From contig JBQJBP010000001.1 of the NCBI GenBank assembly GCA_052078155.1, positions 2,108,001 to 2,172,000 on the forward strand: a DNA stretch of 64,000 nucleotides, read 5' to 3'. This DNA comes from CAXBMB01 sp052078155 (lineage in GTDB: Bacteria; Pseudomonadota; Alphaproteobacteria; Kiloniellales; DSM-21159). This document shows, piece by piece, positions 46,085 to 55,667 of the stretch. How positions within the stretch are numbered: the first letter of the stretch is position 1; the number at the start of each line of letters is the position of its first letter. Under the pieces are notes generated by a model, which saw only the letters and a program-made list of their open reading frames with translations, ran no database searches and was not told the DNA's origin. The translations under genes and the position numbers were made by a program.

Positions 46085-47296
46085 TTAGAAGAAGGCCTGC
46101 AGACCCGTCTGGGCGCGGCCCAGAATCAGGGCGTGCACATCATGCGTGCCTTCGTAGGTGTTGACGGTTTCCAGGTTGGCCATGTGGCGGAACACGTGGA
46201 ATTCATCGGCAATGCCGTTGCCGCCGTGCATGTCACGAGCCACACGGGCAATGTCCAGCGCCTTGCCGCAGTTGTTCCGCTTGATCAGAGAGATCATTTC
46301 CGGCGCGGCTTCGGCCTTGTCCATCAAACGGCCAACGGCCAGGCAGCCCTGCAGACCCAGAGAGATTTCTGTCTGCATATCGGCCAGTTTCTTCTGGACC
46401 AGCTGGGTCTGAGCCAGCGGACGGCCAAACTGTTTGCGGTCCAGGGTATACTGGCGGGCTGCATGCCAGCAGAATTCAGCAGCACCCATGGCGCCCCAGG
46501 CGATGCCGTAGCGGGCCCGGTTAAGGCAACCGAAGGGACCTTTCAGGCCTTCCACGTTGGGCAGCAGGGCATCTTCGCCCACTTCCACATTGTCCAGAAC
46601 CACTTCCCCGGTGATGGAGGCACGCAGGGAGAGCTTGCCTTCGATCTTGGGAGCGCTGAGGCCCTTGGTGCCTTTATCCAGCACAAAGCCGCGGATCTTG
46701 CCGCCGTGCTCTTCCGACTTCGCCCAGATGACAAAGACATCGGCCACGGGAGAGTTGGAGATCCACATCTTGGAGCCATTGAGCACATAGCCGCCCTGGA
46801 CCTTGGCGGCACGGGTTTTCATGCCGCCGGGATCAGAACCTGCATCGGGTTCCGTCAGGCCGAAGCAGCCCACGTACTCACCCGATGCCAGCTTGGGCAG
46901 GTACTTCATGCGCTGCTCTTCGCTGCCATAGGCATAGATCGGGTACATGACCAGAGAGGACTGAACGGACATGGCCGAGCGGTAACCGCTGTCCACCCGC
47001 TCCACTTCACGGGCGATCAGGCCATAAGCCACGTAAGACACGCCCGGGCCACCATAGGCTTCGGGGATGGTCGGGCCCAGCAGACCCATTTCCCCCATCT
47101 CGTTCATGATCTCGCGATCAAAGCGCTCTTCGCGATAGGCCGACAGCACGCGGGGCTGCAGCTTATCCTGGGCGTAGGCTTTCGCTGCGTCACGGATCAT
47201 GCGCTCATCTTCGGTGAGCTGGCTGTCCATCTTGAAGGCATCTTCCCAGTCGAACGAGCTGAGGGTCGGGGAGTCTTTGGCTTTCAGGCCGGTCAT
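46085..47296 (-). CDS. gcdH: Glutaryl-CoA dehydrogenase
   Basis: A 403-residue decarboxylating acyl-CoA dehydrogenase that turns glutaryl-CoA into crotonyl-CoA and CO2. The glutaryl-carboxylate-binding Arg106-Ser107 is in VDSGYRSAMSVQSSL. The catalytic base Glu382 is in NTYEGTHDVHALILG. FGLTEPDAGSDPGGMKTRA binds FAD and substrate. All match mitochondrial and bacterial GCDH. The ATG at 47296 has a GAGGA site; the frame runs on to 47371 without family likeness. Electrons go to ETF, which is not in the window. Confidence 0.95.
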   Translation of the reverse strand: MTGLKAKDSPTLSSFDWEDAFKMDSQLTEDERMIRDAAKAYAQDKLQPRVLSAYREERFDREIMNEMGEMGLLGPTIPEAYGGPGVSYVAYGLIAREVERVDSGYRSAMSVQSSLVMYPIYAYGSEEQRMKYLPKLASGEYVGCFGLTEPDAGSDPGGMKTRAAKVQGGYVLNGSKMWISNSPVADVFVIWAKSEEHGGKIRGFVLDKGTKGLSAPKIEGKLSLRASITGEVVLDNVEVGEDALLPNVEGLKGPFGCLNRARYGIAWGAMGAAEFCWHAARQYTLDRKQFGRPLAQTQLVQKKLADMQTEISLGLQGCLAVGRLMDKAEAAPEMISLIKRNNCGKALDIARVARDMHGGNGIADEFHVFRHMANLETVNTYEGTHDVHALILGRAQTGLQAFF

Positions 47297-47402
47297 GTAA
47301 CTGTCCTCTTTTGAAAAGGGTCTTGTTTGAGAAAGTCCGCAAAGATCAGCGCAGCCCCGCCTGCCGTTCAATTAACAGCGGCGGGCCGCGCGGCAGCGGA
47401 CC

Positions 47403-48623
47403 TTAGGTCAGGGTTGCAACGGCCTTCTGGATACGGCGGCAGGCTTCTTCCAGATCGGCTTTGGCGTAGGCATAGGAAATGCGGAAATGCCCCGGCGAAC
47501 CAAAAGCACTGCCAGGCACGGTGGCGACATCAACGTTGGCCAGCAGGAACTGGCAGAAGTCCATGTCCGTTTCCAGCACCTGGCCTTCAGCCGTCTTTTT
47601 GCCAAGAACACCGGCGCAAGAGGGGAATACATAGAAGGCCCCTTCGGGCGTCAGGCAGGAAATACCATCAGCTGCGTTGAGCATGGAAACCACCATATCC
47701 CGACGCTCCTGGAAGGCGGCGCAGCGCTCTGCCACCAAATCCTGGGGCCCGTTGAGCGCCGCAACAGCCGCGGCCTGGGATACCGAGCAGGCCCCTGAGG
47801 TGGCCTGAGCCTGAACCACAGTCATTTCCTTGATCAGGTCGGCCGGACCAGCGGCATAACCAATGCGCCAGCCGGTCATGGCATAGGCTTTGGAAACACC
47901 GTTGATGGACAACAAGCGATGGCGCAGTTCAGGTGCCACCTGCAAGGGGCTGACAAAGGCGTGGTTGTCGTAGACCAGATGCTCGTAGATGTCGTCGCTC
48001 ATGACCCAAAGGTCCGGGTGCTCGGCCACCACATCCATCAGGGCCCGAAGGGACTCTGCGTCGTAGGCTGCGCCGGAAGGGTTGCCGGGCGAATTCAGCA
48101 GCAGCCAGCGGGTCTTCGGGGTGATCGCGGCGCGCAACTGATCGGGGGTCAGCAAAAAGCCGGTGTCAGAGCTGCATTCCACCACCACAGGCACACCCCC
48201 GGCGACCTTTACGATGTCCAGGTAGGAAGTCCAGTAAGGGGCGGGGATGATCACCTCATCACCGGGATCAATGCTTGCCATGAAGGCGTTAAACAACACC
48301 TGCTTGGCCCCGACAGAGATCAGGATTTCATTGGCGGCGAAGTCCAGATTGTTCTCCCGACGGTACTTTTCCTGCACAGCCTTTTTCAGATCAGCGGTGC
48401 CTGAGGTTGCCGTGTACTTGGTATCGCCGGCCCACATGGCGTCCTGTGCTGCCTGCTTGACATGATCGGGCGTATCAAAGTCCGGCTCCCCCGTGCCCAA
48501 AGTGATGACATCGGCCCCGGCTTCTTTGCGGGCGCGGGCGGCTTCGGTGATCTGCACAATCATCGACAGTTCGATGCCTTGCAGACGCTGGGCCTTGCGG
48601 AAGGAGCTCTCAGCTGCAGTCAT
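47403..48623 (-). CDS. Class I/II pyridoxal-phosphate aminotransferase (AspC-like)
   Basis: A 406-residue fold-type I aminotransferase of the Ialpha/Igamma aspartate type. The PLP lysine is Lys245 in SINGVSKAYAMTGWRIGY; LNSPGNPSGAAY holds the cofactor/substrate Asn (about 181), and Asp210/Tyr213 are in SDDIYEHL. Substrates of this group include aspartate, aromatic amino acids and others. Start ATG 48623 has AAGGA upstream; the longer frame to 48785 is hydrophobic and not family-like. It is first in the gcdH operon and divergent from a LysR gene. Confidence 0.9.
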   Translation of the reverse strand: MTAAESSFRKAQRLQGIELSMIVQITEAARARKEAGADVITLGTGEPDFDTPDHVKQAAQDAMWAGDTKYTATSGTADLKKAVQEKYRRENNLDFAANEILISVGAKQVLFNAFMASIDPGDEVIIPAPYWTSYLDIVKVAGGVPVVVECSSDTGFLLTPDQLRAAITPKTRWLLLNSPGNPSGAAYDAESLRALMDVVAEHPDLWVMSDDIYEHLVYDNHAFVSPLQVAPELRHRLLSINGVSKAYAMTGWRIGYAAGPADLIKEMTVVQAQATSGACSVSQAAAVAALNGPQDLVAERCAAFQERRDMVVSMLNAADGISCLTPEGAFYVFPSCAGVLGKKTAEGQVLETDMDFCQFLLANVDVATVPGSAFGSPGHFRISYAYAKADLEEACRRIQKAVATLT

Positions 48624-48837
48624 GGGGTCTTGTTTCCTTGGATCGGGGCTCACCAGAAAGCCATCAGGGAAGATAAGGACAAAACAAAGCCCGCCGATCC
48701 CGGCACTCCAGAGGCAGGCAGGTTGTTCAATCGCCGCAGACTTTCGCCTCTTTTCTTCCCGGAAGCAAACGACTATTTTTCCCAAAGGTCATGAGAAATG
48801 GTAATGACCCTTCCTGCCCACACCGGAAAGAACGCCC

Positions 48838-49728
48838 ATGCCCCTGCCCCGTCGATTGCTGCCCTCCATGTCAGCGCTGCAAGCCTTTGATGCCGCCGCA
48901 CGCACCGGCTCTTTTTCCGCTGCCGCTCGGGAGTTGAACCTGACCCAGGGCGCCGTATCCCGTCAGATCCGGACGTTGGAGGAGCAGTTGGCCGTCGCCC
49001 TCTTCACCCGGGAGAAACAGGCCGTCACCCTGACGCAGGAAGGGCGTTCCTATGCCCGCTCCGTCAACACCGCCTTGCAAAACCTGAGGTCTGCGGCCCT
49101 CCACATCATGACCGATCCGAAGTCCGGCGTGCTCAATCTGGGCATTTTGCCGACCTTTGGCATGCGCTGGCTGGTGCCGCGCATCCCCTTATTTCTGGAA
49201 ACCCATCCGGGCATCACCCTGAACTTTGTGACCCATGTGCGCCCCTTTGATTTCAGCCGGGAAAATCTGGACGCAGCCATTCACTTTGGTGACCCCGACT
49301 GGCCCGACGCCGATTGCGTGTTCCTGATGAAGGAGACGGCCCTGCCGCTCTGTGCGCCTTCTTTTCTGGCAGACCGTCAGATCAGCTCACCCGAAGACCT
49401 GTTGAACATGCCCTTGCTGCACATCGCCACCCGCCCCCTGGCCTGGGCCGGCTGGTTCGCCGCCCAGGGGCTGACCCCCGGCGAAGATGCGGGCATGCAG
49501 TTTGAGCAGTACACCCTGGTGTCCCAGGCGGCGGTAGCCGGGTTGGGTGTGGCTCTATTGCCGGAGTTTCTGGTGCGCAGTGAACTGGAACGGGGGGATC
49601 TGATCTGCCCTCTGGACCGACCCATCGAAAGCGAGCAGGCCTATTACCTGGTCATACCCAAGGACCGCAGCGACTCCCCGCCTGTCCAGCTGTTCAAAAC
49701 CTGGCTGCTGAACCAGATCAGGGAATGA
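48838..49728 (+). CDS. LysR-type regulator, GcvA-like (possible GcdR)
   Basis: A 296-residue LysR protein of the GcvA subgroup (opening RRLLPSMSALQAFDAAARTGSFSAAARELNLTQGAVSRQI, positions 5-44; later ENLDAAIHFGDPDWPDADCVFLM). It is divergent from the aminotransferase-gcdH operon. In pseudomonads a LysR protein, GcdR, sits next to gcdH and activates it with glutarate. The same role is likely. Its 3' end overlaps the convergent histidine kinase gene by 11 bases. Confidence 0.87.
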   Translation: MPLPRRLLPSMSALQAFDAAARTGSFSAAARELNLTQGAVSRQIRTLEEQLAVALFTREKQAVTLTQEGRSYARSVNTALQNLRSAALHIMTDPKSGVLNLGILPTFGMRWLVPRIPLFLETHPGITLNFVTHVRPFDFSRENLDAAIHFGDPDWPDADCVFLMKETALPLCAPSFLADRQISSPEDLLNMPLLHIATRPLAWAGWFAAQGLTPGEDAGMQFEQYTLVSQAAVAGLGVALLPEFLVRSELERGDLICPLDRPIESEQAYYLVIPKDRSDSPPVQLFKTWLLNQIRE

Positions 49729-51268
49729 CACTGGCCACTCGAAGTGCGCGAATCGCAGGAAAGGACAGGGTGACCGTTGTGCCTTTGCCAACTGCGCTTT
49801 CGATCTCCAGCCGTCCACCATGTAGCTCTGTCAGTTTTTTACTGAGCGACAACCCAAGACCGGTTCCCTCATGCGCCTGCAAAGATCCGCTGCGCACCTG
49901 TCCGAAAGGCTCAAGTGCTTTGGGAATGTCGCTGCTGGACATGCCGCAGCCCGTGTCACGCACATCTATGCGCCAGCCCTGCTGGTTATCAAAGGCTGCC
50001 TTTACCGTTACCAGTCCGTTTGGATCGGTGAATTTCACGCCGTTGGACAGGAGGTTCAGGAAGATTTGCGTCAACAAACGCTCATCACCCTGGAAGAAAG
50101 GCAATCCCGCCTGAACTTCCAGCGTCAGTTCGCAAATCTCCTTATCATCCTGACCTGAGATCATCTGAATGCAGGACTCGAGGATTTTCTGCAGCTCGAC
50201 CGGCTTTTCATCCAGCCCCAGCTCACCGGCTTCCACCTTAGACAGATCCAGAATGTCATTGATCAGGGAGAGCAAGTGCTCGCCAGACTGCAGCAACAGT
50301 CCGACATAGTCCTGATATTTCTCATGCCCCAGGTTGCCGAACAGCTGTTCATTCATCACCTGGCCGAACCCCAGAATGGAGTTTAGAGGCGTGCGCAATT
50401 CATGGCTCATGTGCGCCAGAAACTCTGACTTCGCGCGATTGGCGGCAACAGCTTCGTCGCGCAATCGAGACAGCTCCCGCTCTGCCCGCTTCAGTTCTGT
50501 CACGTCAGTTTGAATAGAGACAACACCGCCACTGTCCGTCTTGCGATCACTCAACAGCAGGTGCCTGCCGTCACGCAACTGCACCGTCACAAACTTGGAC
50601 AGACCAGTTTCCAACAGGTCCCGGCGAAAAGAGTACTCCTCGCCGCTGGTCTCAGGTGGCAGGAGAACGGCCCCACGCTCGACATCCAGCCAGCCCAGTT
50701 CAATGGCGTTGGCTCCGGGCGCAGCCTCTTCTTCGCTGTAGCCATAGAACTCGCGAAACTTCGAGTTACAGATCACCAGACTGTCATCGGCATCATAAAG
50801 CACAAAGCCCTCATTGATGCTCTCGACAGCATCCACCAGCAGGGACTGGGTCGCCAGAATGCGCTGCTGTGCTTTTTTGTCAGCCGTGATATCGCGCCCG
50901 GTAAAGAGGTAACAGCATTCACCTTTGTGATTGAACCGACGCCCGACCATCAGGCAATGGCAGTAAGTGCCATCCTTCCGCCGCAGGCTGATTTCAAAAC
51001 CTTCACTCAGGTCGCTGGCCCCGAGATGCTCGATAAAGCGTTCTCTTAAGGTCAGGTCATCCCATAACCCTAAATCGACACCCGTGCTGCCAATCACCTC
51101 TTTGGCCGAAAAGCGCAGCGCTTTAAGCCAGGCCGGGTTCACTGCAAGAATGCGATTGTCACTGACGCGGGATATGCTGATGAGGTCGCTGCAGGCAGCA
51201 AAGAGGATGGGAAAGAGCTCCGCAAGATCCAGATCCGGATCCAACAAATCTGATAACAGCTCTTTCAT
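49718..51268 (-). CDS. Soluble PAS-PAS sensor histidine kinase (paralogue 1)
   Basis: A 516-residue kinase with no membrane segment. PAS 1 spans about residues 22-130 and PAS 2 about 145-260 (SINEGFVLYDADDSLVICNSKFREFYGYSEEE). The HisKA box has phospho-acceptor His289 in FLAHMSHELRTPLNSILGF. The HATPase domain has NLLSNGVKF (N box), DTGCGM (G1) and GTGLGLSLSKKLTELHGG (G2). It is a close paralogue of the next gene upstream. No response regulator lies nearby, so both are orphan kinases. Confidence 0.92.
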   Translation of the reverse strand: MKELLSDLLDPDLDLAELFPILFAACSDLISISRVSDNRILAVNPAWLKALRFSAKEVIGSTGVDLGLWDDLTLRERFIEHLGASDLSEGFEISLRRKDGTYCHCLMVGRRFNHKGECCYLFTGRDITADKKAQQRILATQSLLVDAVESINEGFVLYDADDSLVICNSKFREFYGYSEEEAAPGANAIELGWLDVERGAVLLPPETSGEEYSFRRDLLETGLSKFVTVQLRDGRHLLLSDRKTDSGGVVSIQTDVTELKRAERELSRLRDEAVAANRAKSEFLAHMSHELRTPLNSILGFGQVMNEQLFGNLGHEKYQDYVGLLLQSGEHLLSLINDILDLSKVEAGELGLDEKPVELQKILESCIQMISGQDDKEICELTLEVQAGLPFFQGDERLLTQIFLNLLSNGVKFTDPNGLVTVKAAFDNQQGWRIDVRDTGCGMSSSDIPKALEPFGQVRSGSLQAHEGTGLGLSLSKKLTELHGGRLEIESAVGKGTTVTLSFPAIRALRVASVIP

Positions 51269-51340
51269 CGGTAGCGGTCTCCCAAAGGCTGCTGAATGAG
51301 CAGCCCAGCGCCAGTTCAGGCTCCGGCAGGTCAGATGTCT

Positions 51341-51477
51341 AGAGTCTAATCACACTAAGTGGCATCACATCGCGAGGGGGATCAGGGCGTTAACTTACCT
51401 TTTCTCGGATACTTCAAAAGAGCCTTTGCGGTTTAGATTCACACGCCAACCGCGGTGAACTCAGCCGATCAGGCTCT
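51341..51477 (+). repeat. Degenerate copy of the dispersed palindromic repeat (H)
   Basis: The left part AGAGTCTAATCACACTAAGTGG and the right end CAGCCGATCAGGCTCT align with the family ends at the normal distance (137 bp). The middle is hardly recognisable. It lies in the 459-bp gap upstream of the first histidine kinase. Confidence 0.4.
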
Positions 51478-51540
51478 GGAAACTGATCGATGAAAAAAGG
51501 CCTTGTACGTTCTCCCCTGGGTGACTTTGCAACGCGACAA

Positions 51541-51563
51541 AGGACGATAAAACTCTAAAGAGT
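51541..51563. promoter_or_regulatory. Upstream palindrome of kinase 1, shared with kinase 2
   Basis: AGGACGATAAAACTCTAAAGAGT contains ACTCT-AA-AGAGT. A related block, GAACGATGAGACTCTAAGAGTC, lies upstream of the paralogous kinase (53430-53451). The shared order, ACGAT followed by the ACTCT/AGAGT palindrome, suggests a common regulatory site copied with the gene. Confidence 0.5.
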
Positions 51564-51727
51564 AAGACTTATAGGACGGCAAACACTAAAACTCAAAAAG
51601 CTACGGCAGGACTATCAAGATAAGGTCACAGCCTTCCATAAGGACATGAAATGGTAAACAAGAGGTAAGAATCTCTTAACCGGTGCAGGCGCGATTGCTT
51701 TCGAGGCAAGCTAAAGGCAGCAGCCTG

Positions 51728-53308
51728 TCACAGAGTTTCCTGACTGCCGGACGCCCCCGGGGAGGGGTCCCGGGCCAACTTGAGAGCCCGGCTCTTTGGA
51801 AAAGTCAGAACCACTTCAGTTCCAGCGCCCAGTTCACTTGTGATTTCCAGCTGTCCCTGATGCAGTTCCGTCAGCTTTTTACTGAGCGACAAGCCAAGCC
51901 CGGTTCCCTCGTGAGACTGGTGGGCCCCTCTGCGAACCTGACCGAATGGTTCCAGGGCTTTTGGGATATCTTCCGGGGTCATGCCGCAGCCCGTGTCTGA
52001 GACCGAAATGCGCCAGCCATCCTGCAGGGAACAGTCGACTGAAACCACCACTTCCCCTGCGGGGTCTGTGAACTTCACGGCATTGGAGAGCAGGTTCAGG
52101 AGAATCTGCCTCATCAACCTTTCATCTCCCAGGAAGAGCGGAAGGTCATCACCAACATCCAGACGCGGGATGCATCTGCCCCCCTCCTTGCGCCCGGTGA
52201 TCATCTGAGTCGAAGAGGAAAGAGCCTCAGACAGATCGAATGGTTTTTCATCCAGCAGCAGTTCCCCGGCCTCAACCTTTGACAGGTCCAGCACATCGTT
52301 GATCAGAGACAGCAGGTGTTCCCCGGACTGAAGAACCAGGCGCACATAGTCACTGTACTTTTTGTGTCCCAGCGCGCCAAAGAGCTGCTCGCTCATGACC
52401 TGTGAAAAGCCAAGAATAGAATTCAGGGGCGTTCGCAGTTCGTGGCTCATATGCGCCAGAAACTCGGATTTGGCCCGATTGGCAGCCACCGCATCATCGC
52501 GCAGCTTCGCCAGCTCTTTTTCAGCCTGCTTCAGCTCTGTGATGTCGGTCTGGATGGAAACGATGCCTCCGCCGTCGGTCTGCCGGTCACTTAACAGCAG
52601 ATACCGGCCATCGCGCAGTTGCACCACAGTGAATTTGGACTCTTTGGGACGCAGGTTGTTCCGGCGGTTCATATATTCGTCGGCCCGCTCACGGACCGGC
52701 AACAGCACGCGCCCGCGCACCACATCCAGACGCCCCAGTTCCACCCCACTGACGCCCGGTGCGGCTTCTTCTTCGCTGTAACCGTAAAACTCCCGGAACT
52801 TGGAGTTACAGATGATCAGGCGGCGATCTGCGTCATAGAGCACAAATCCCTCGTTGATGCTCTCAATGGCATCGACCAGCAGAGCACGTGAGGCCAAGAC
52901 CGTCTTCTCTGCTTGCCGCCCCGCCGTTACGTCCTGACTGCTGAAGAAGAAGTACTTCTCCCCATTGCTGTCAAACCCACAGGCCGTGATCAGACAGGTT
53001 CCGTGACTGCCATCCTTCCGGCGAAACAGGCACTCGAACTTGCTTACCGAACCTGCCCGCTCCAGCAGTTCGACAAAGTTCTGTCTTTGTTGGGGGTCGA
53101 CCCAGAGATTCAGCTCAGCACTCGATCGGCCAACCACTTCTTCTTCTGAATAAGCAATGGCCCGCTGCCATGCAGGGTTTACAGCTACCAGCGCCTGGTC
53201 ACTTGCACGGGTAATCGCGATCAGATCACTGCTAGAGGAGAACATGAGCGGAAGCAGTTCGCCTGACGCCTGCGCCTTCTCCAGTAGCTGAGACTGCTGC
53301 TTATCCAT
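51728..53308 (-). CDS. Soluble PAS-PAS sensor histidine kinase (paralogue 2)
   Basis: A 526-residue kinase with the same domain order as its neighbour. It has two PAS domains, HisKA with FLAHMSHELRTPLNSILGF (His near residue 290), and HATPase with NLLSNAVKF, DTGCGM and GTGLGLSLSKKLTELHQG. No membrane span. The start is the ATG at 53308: from it the first 30 residues align with paralogue 1 without gaps; the GTG at 53323 would add five. PAS 2 and the kinase core are highly similar between the two, while PAS 1 is more diverged, pointing to different signals. Confidence 0.92.
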   Translation of the reverse strand: MDKQQSQLLEKAQASGELLPLMFSSSSDLIAITRASDQALVAVNPAWQRAIAYSEEEVVGRSSAELNLWVDPQQRQNFVELLERAGSVSKFECLFRRKDGSHGTCLITACGFDSNGEKYFFFSSQDVTAGRQAEKTVLASRALLVDAIESINEGFVLYDADRRLIICNSKFREFYGYSEEEAAPGVSGVELGRLDVVRGRVLLPVRERADEYMNRRNNLRPKESKFTVVQLRDGRYLLLSDRQTDGGGIVSIQTDITELKQAEKELAKLRDDAVAANRAKSEFLAHMSHELRTPLNSILGFSQVMSEQLFGALGHKKYSDYVRLVLQSGEHLLSLINDVLDLSKVEAGELLLDEKPFDLSEALSSSTQMITGRKEGGRCIPRLDVGDDLPLFLGDERLMRQILLNLLSNAVKFTDPAGEVVVSVDCSLQDGWRISVSDTGCGMTPEDIPKALEPFGQVRRGAHQSHEGTGLGLSLSKKLTELHQGQLEITSELGAGTEVVLTFPKSRALKLARDPSPGASGSQETL

Positions 53309-53430
53309 GTCTGCAGCCCCCACATGCTGCGCAATTGATATGATCAGGCAAATTGGCCTGTCTCGGCCCTGAACATGGCCTCAGGCAGACTTTAATGCTC
53401 CAGTCGATCACCTGTTAAACCATCGAAAAG

Positions 53431-53451
53431 AACGATGAGACTCTAAGAGTC
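53431..53451. promoter_or_regulatory. Upstream palindrome of kinase 2
   Basis: GACTCTAAGAGTC arms with the preceding AACGATGA, about 130 bp before the kinase 2 start. It matches the block upstream of kinase 1. The rest of the 431-bp gap holds the terminator of the nitronate monooxygenase operon. Confidence 0.5.
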
Positions 53452-53608
53452 CAAAGATAACGTGAAGACCCTCAATTTAAGAGCCGCCGAGCGATCAATC
53501 AGAAGCAGAAATCCTGCCCTTTCCGGATAAAGAAGGTGGCCGGAAGAAACAAGGCCAACTGTTTGGCCCCAAAAGACCGCGGGAAACAGACGCCTCCAGA
53601 AACAAGAA

Positions 53609-53633
53609 GGGGCAGACCCATAAGGCCTGCCCC
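53609..53633 (-). terminator. Terminator after the nitronate monooxygenase gene
   Basis: GGGGCAGACC / GGCCTGCCCC arms (one G-T pair) with a five-base loop; the minus-strand tail reads TTCTTGTTTC. It lies about 105 bp past the stop and closes the long minus-strand operon. Confidence 0.75.
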
Positions 53634-53739
53634 GTTCCCGGTTTCTTTTTTGCACAATCGCGACCAGTTGAGCGTTACTTGACCCAATCAGGTCGTCCCG
53701 CCGTGTGACTGGACTGCACCGGCAAGAACACGCGACCTG

Positions 53740-54735
53740 TCAGCGGGCAAGCCGCTGCATGGCCTCTTCTGCTTCCCGGTTCATCTGGCCGATGATTTCT
53801 TTCAGAGTGGTCACGCGATCCGCAAACACCACGGAATGGCCCATAGACAGCAAACCCTTGGAGCAGTCGCCTGTTTCATAAGCCTTGCGACCAATCTTGC
53901 CGGACACCAGCGGCATCAGCTCCTGAATGCCTACATTGGGGTTTTCCTGTTCCATCTTCTGCACGGCATCGGTGGTTTCATTTTTCAGAGTGCGAATGGT
54001 GTTGCGCACAGAAGACATGGTCAAAACCGTGTCCCGTTCCGTGGCATCCACCATCACCTGCTTGTAGGCATCGCAGGCCCAAAGCTCCTCAGCCACCAGG
54101 AAGCGCGTGCCGATGATGACGCCACTGGCCCCCATGGCAAGGGCTGCAACGATCTGCGACCCGTGCCCCACGCCCCCACCGATCAGGTAGGGAATTGTCA
54201 GCTGAGACGCCGCCATGGCGCTGTTGACGAAAGAGCCGATCATATCCATGCCCGGATGCCCGCCGCATTCGACGCCGACGATAGACACGGCATCCACCCC
54301 TACAGACTGGGCCTTAACGGCATAACGCACCGCCGGCACCTTATGGATGATCTTCACCCCTTTGGACTGCAATGGCGGCAGATAGGGCTCTGGGTTCCGA
54401 CCAGAGGTCTCAACAAACTTGACCCCTTCATCCAGGATCAGTTGAAACACCTGCTCTGTACGGTCGCCCTGGACCAGTTTGGGCAGCATGGAAACGTTGA
54501 CGCCAAAGGGCCGACCGTCACAGAGCTCCCGGCATTTCTGAATTTCATCCCGCAGTTCAGCAAGCTCCGCAAAGGACGCTGCCGTGATGAAGCCAATGGA
54601 CCCTGCCTGGGCAACAGCCGCCACATAATCGGCGTCTGCCAGCCATTGAAGTCCCCCGGCGACAATGGGGGTCTCAATGCCAAACATGTCTGTAATGGGG
54701 GTTTTCAGAACCGGGGCTGTGACTTGATCCAACAT
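53740..54735 (-). CDS. Nitronate monooxygenase-like flavoprotein
   Basis: A 331-residue TIM-barrel NMO/2-nitropropane dioxygenase family protein. FMN-phosphate contacts are suggested by GGGVGHGSQIVAALAMGASGVIIGTRF. The motif GVECGGHPGMDMIGS is the family active-site loop with its His. Substrates could be nitronates or, as in FabK relatives, enoyl thioesters. It is the last gene of the beta-oxidation operon, so a role on acyl-CoA related compounds is possible. Confidence 0.85.
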   Translation of the reverse strand: MLDQVTAPVLKTPITDMFGIETPIVAGGLQWLADADYVAAVAQAGSIGFITAASFAELAELRDEIQKCRELCDGRPFGVNVSMLPKLVQGDRTEQVFQLILDEGVKFVETSGRNPEPYLPPLQSKGVKIIHKVPAVRYAVKAQSVGVDAVSIVGVECGGHPGMDMIGSFVNSAMAASQLTIPYLIGGGVGHGSQIVAALAMGASGVIIGTRFLVAEELWACDAYKQVMVDATERDTVLTMSSVRNTIRTLKNETTDAVQKMEQENPNVGIQELMPLVSGKIGRKAYETGDCSKGLLSMGHSVVFADRVTTLKEIIGQMNREAEEAMQRLAR

Positions 54736-54818
54736 GCTTACTTGCTTCCTTTACCGCTGAGCCGCTGTGGCTGAGCATTTAACGCACGATCGTTCTTTTT
54801 TACAAGACGAATCGCGGA

Positions 54819-55604
54819 TCAGAACTTGCTGAAATCAGCTTTTCGTTTTTCCAGAAAGGCGTGAATGCCTTCGGCGCCTTCAGCGCCGCCCAGGGCCTCG
54901 GCCATAAAATCAGCTTCCATGTCCAGCTGCGCTTCCAAGCTGTTGCTGCCGCCAACTTCACAAAGCTGCTTCATGCGGGCCTGGGATCGACGCGGCCCCT
55001 GGGCCAGTTTTTCTGCCATAGCTTTGGCCGCGGTCAGCGCAGATCCAGCTTCCGTGAGCTGATTGATCAGCCCGAACTCAGCCAGCCGGTCTGAGGAAAT
55101 GGGCCGTCCGGTCAGGCAAAGTTCTGTTACCAGCTGCCGGGGCAGGCTTTGAGCCAGATAGGACGTCGCCCCGCCATCGGGCGTAAGACCGATCTTCACG
55201 TAAGCGACAGAAAAGGGAACCTCTTTGGCCGCGACCACCAGATCGCAAGCCAGGGCCAGAGACACACCGGCACCCGCGGCTCCACCTTCCACCGCCGCAA
55301 TGATCGGCAAAGAGCAGCCGCGGATAGAACGGATCAGGCCGTGCAGCTTTTCCAGGCTGGAGCGCCGCCCGGCATCATCCAGCTTGGTGCGTTCCTTCAG
55401 CCCATTAAGGTTGCCGCCGGAACAAAAGAACCCGCCGGCCCCGGTCAGGACGATGGCCCGAATGGACTTGTCACTTTCCGCACGTTCCAGCGCTTCGCGA
55501 AAATGGACATAAAACTCAGGGGTCAGGGCGTTGCGGGTGGCTGGGTTGTCATTGACGATCACCAGGACAGAGCCGTCTTGTTCTAGAGAGATGCCCTCAG
55601 GCAT
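54819..55604 (-). CDS. Crotonase-family enoyl-CoA hydratase/isomerase
   Basis: A 261-residue crotonase. The oxyanion-hole segments are FFCSGGNLNGL and EGGAAGAGVSLALACDLVVAA. At the two catalytic positions it has Ala/Gly instead of the first Glu and Asp in GLTPDGGATSYL instead of the second. This pattern is closer to PaaG-type isomerases than to hydratases. It may move double bonds for unsaturated substrates of the operon. Confidence 0.85.
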   Translation of the reverse strand: MPEGISLEQDGSVLVIVNDNPATRNALTPEFYVHFREALERAESDKSIRAIVLTGAGGFFCSGGNLNGLKERTKLDDAGRRSSLEKLHGLIRSIRGCSLPIIAAVEGGAAGAGVSLALACDLVVAAKEVPFSVAYVKIGLTPDGGATSYLAQSLPRQLVTELCLTGRPISSDRLAEFGLINQLTEAGSALTAAKAMAEKLAQGPRRSQARMKQLCEVGGSNSLEAQLDMEADFMAEALGGAEGAEGIHAFLEKRKADFSKF

Positions 55605-55667
55605 GGTTTGTTATCCTTTTCTTTTGTCCTGCCGGTCGAAATCCCGGACTTCCGGTAAAATTCCCAA

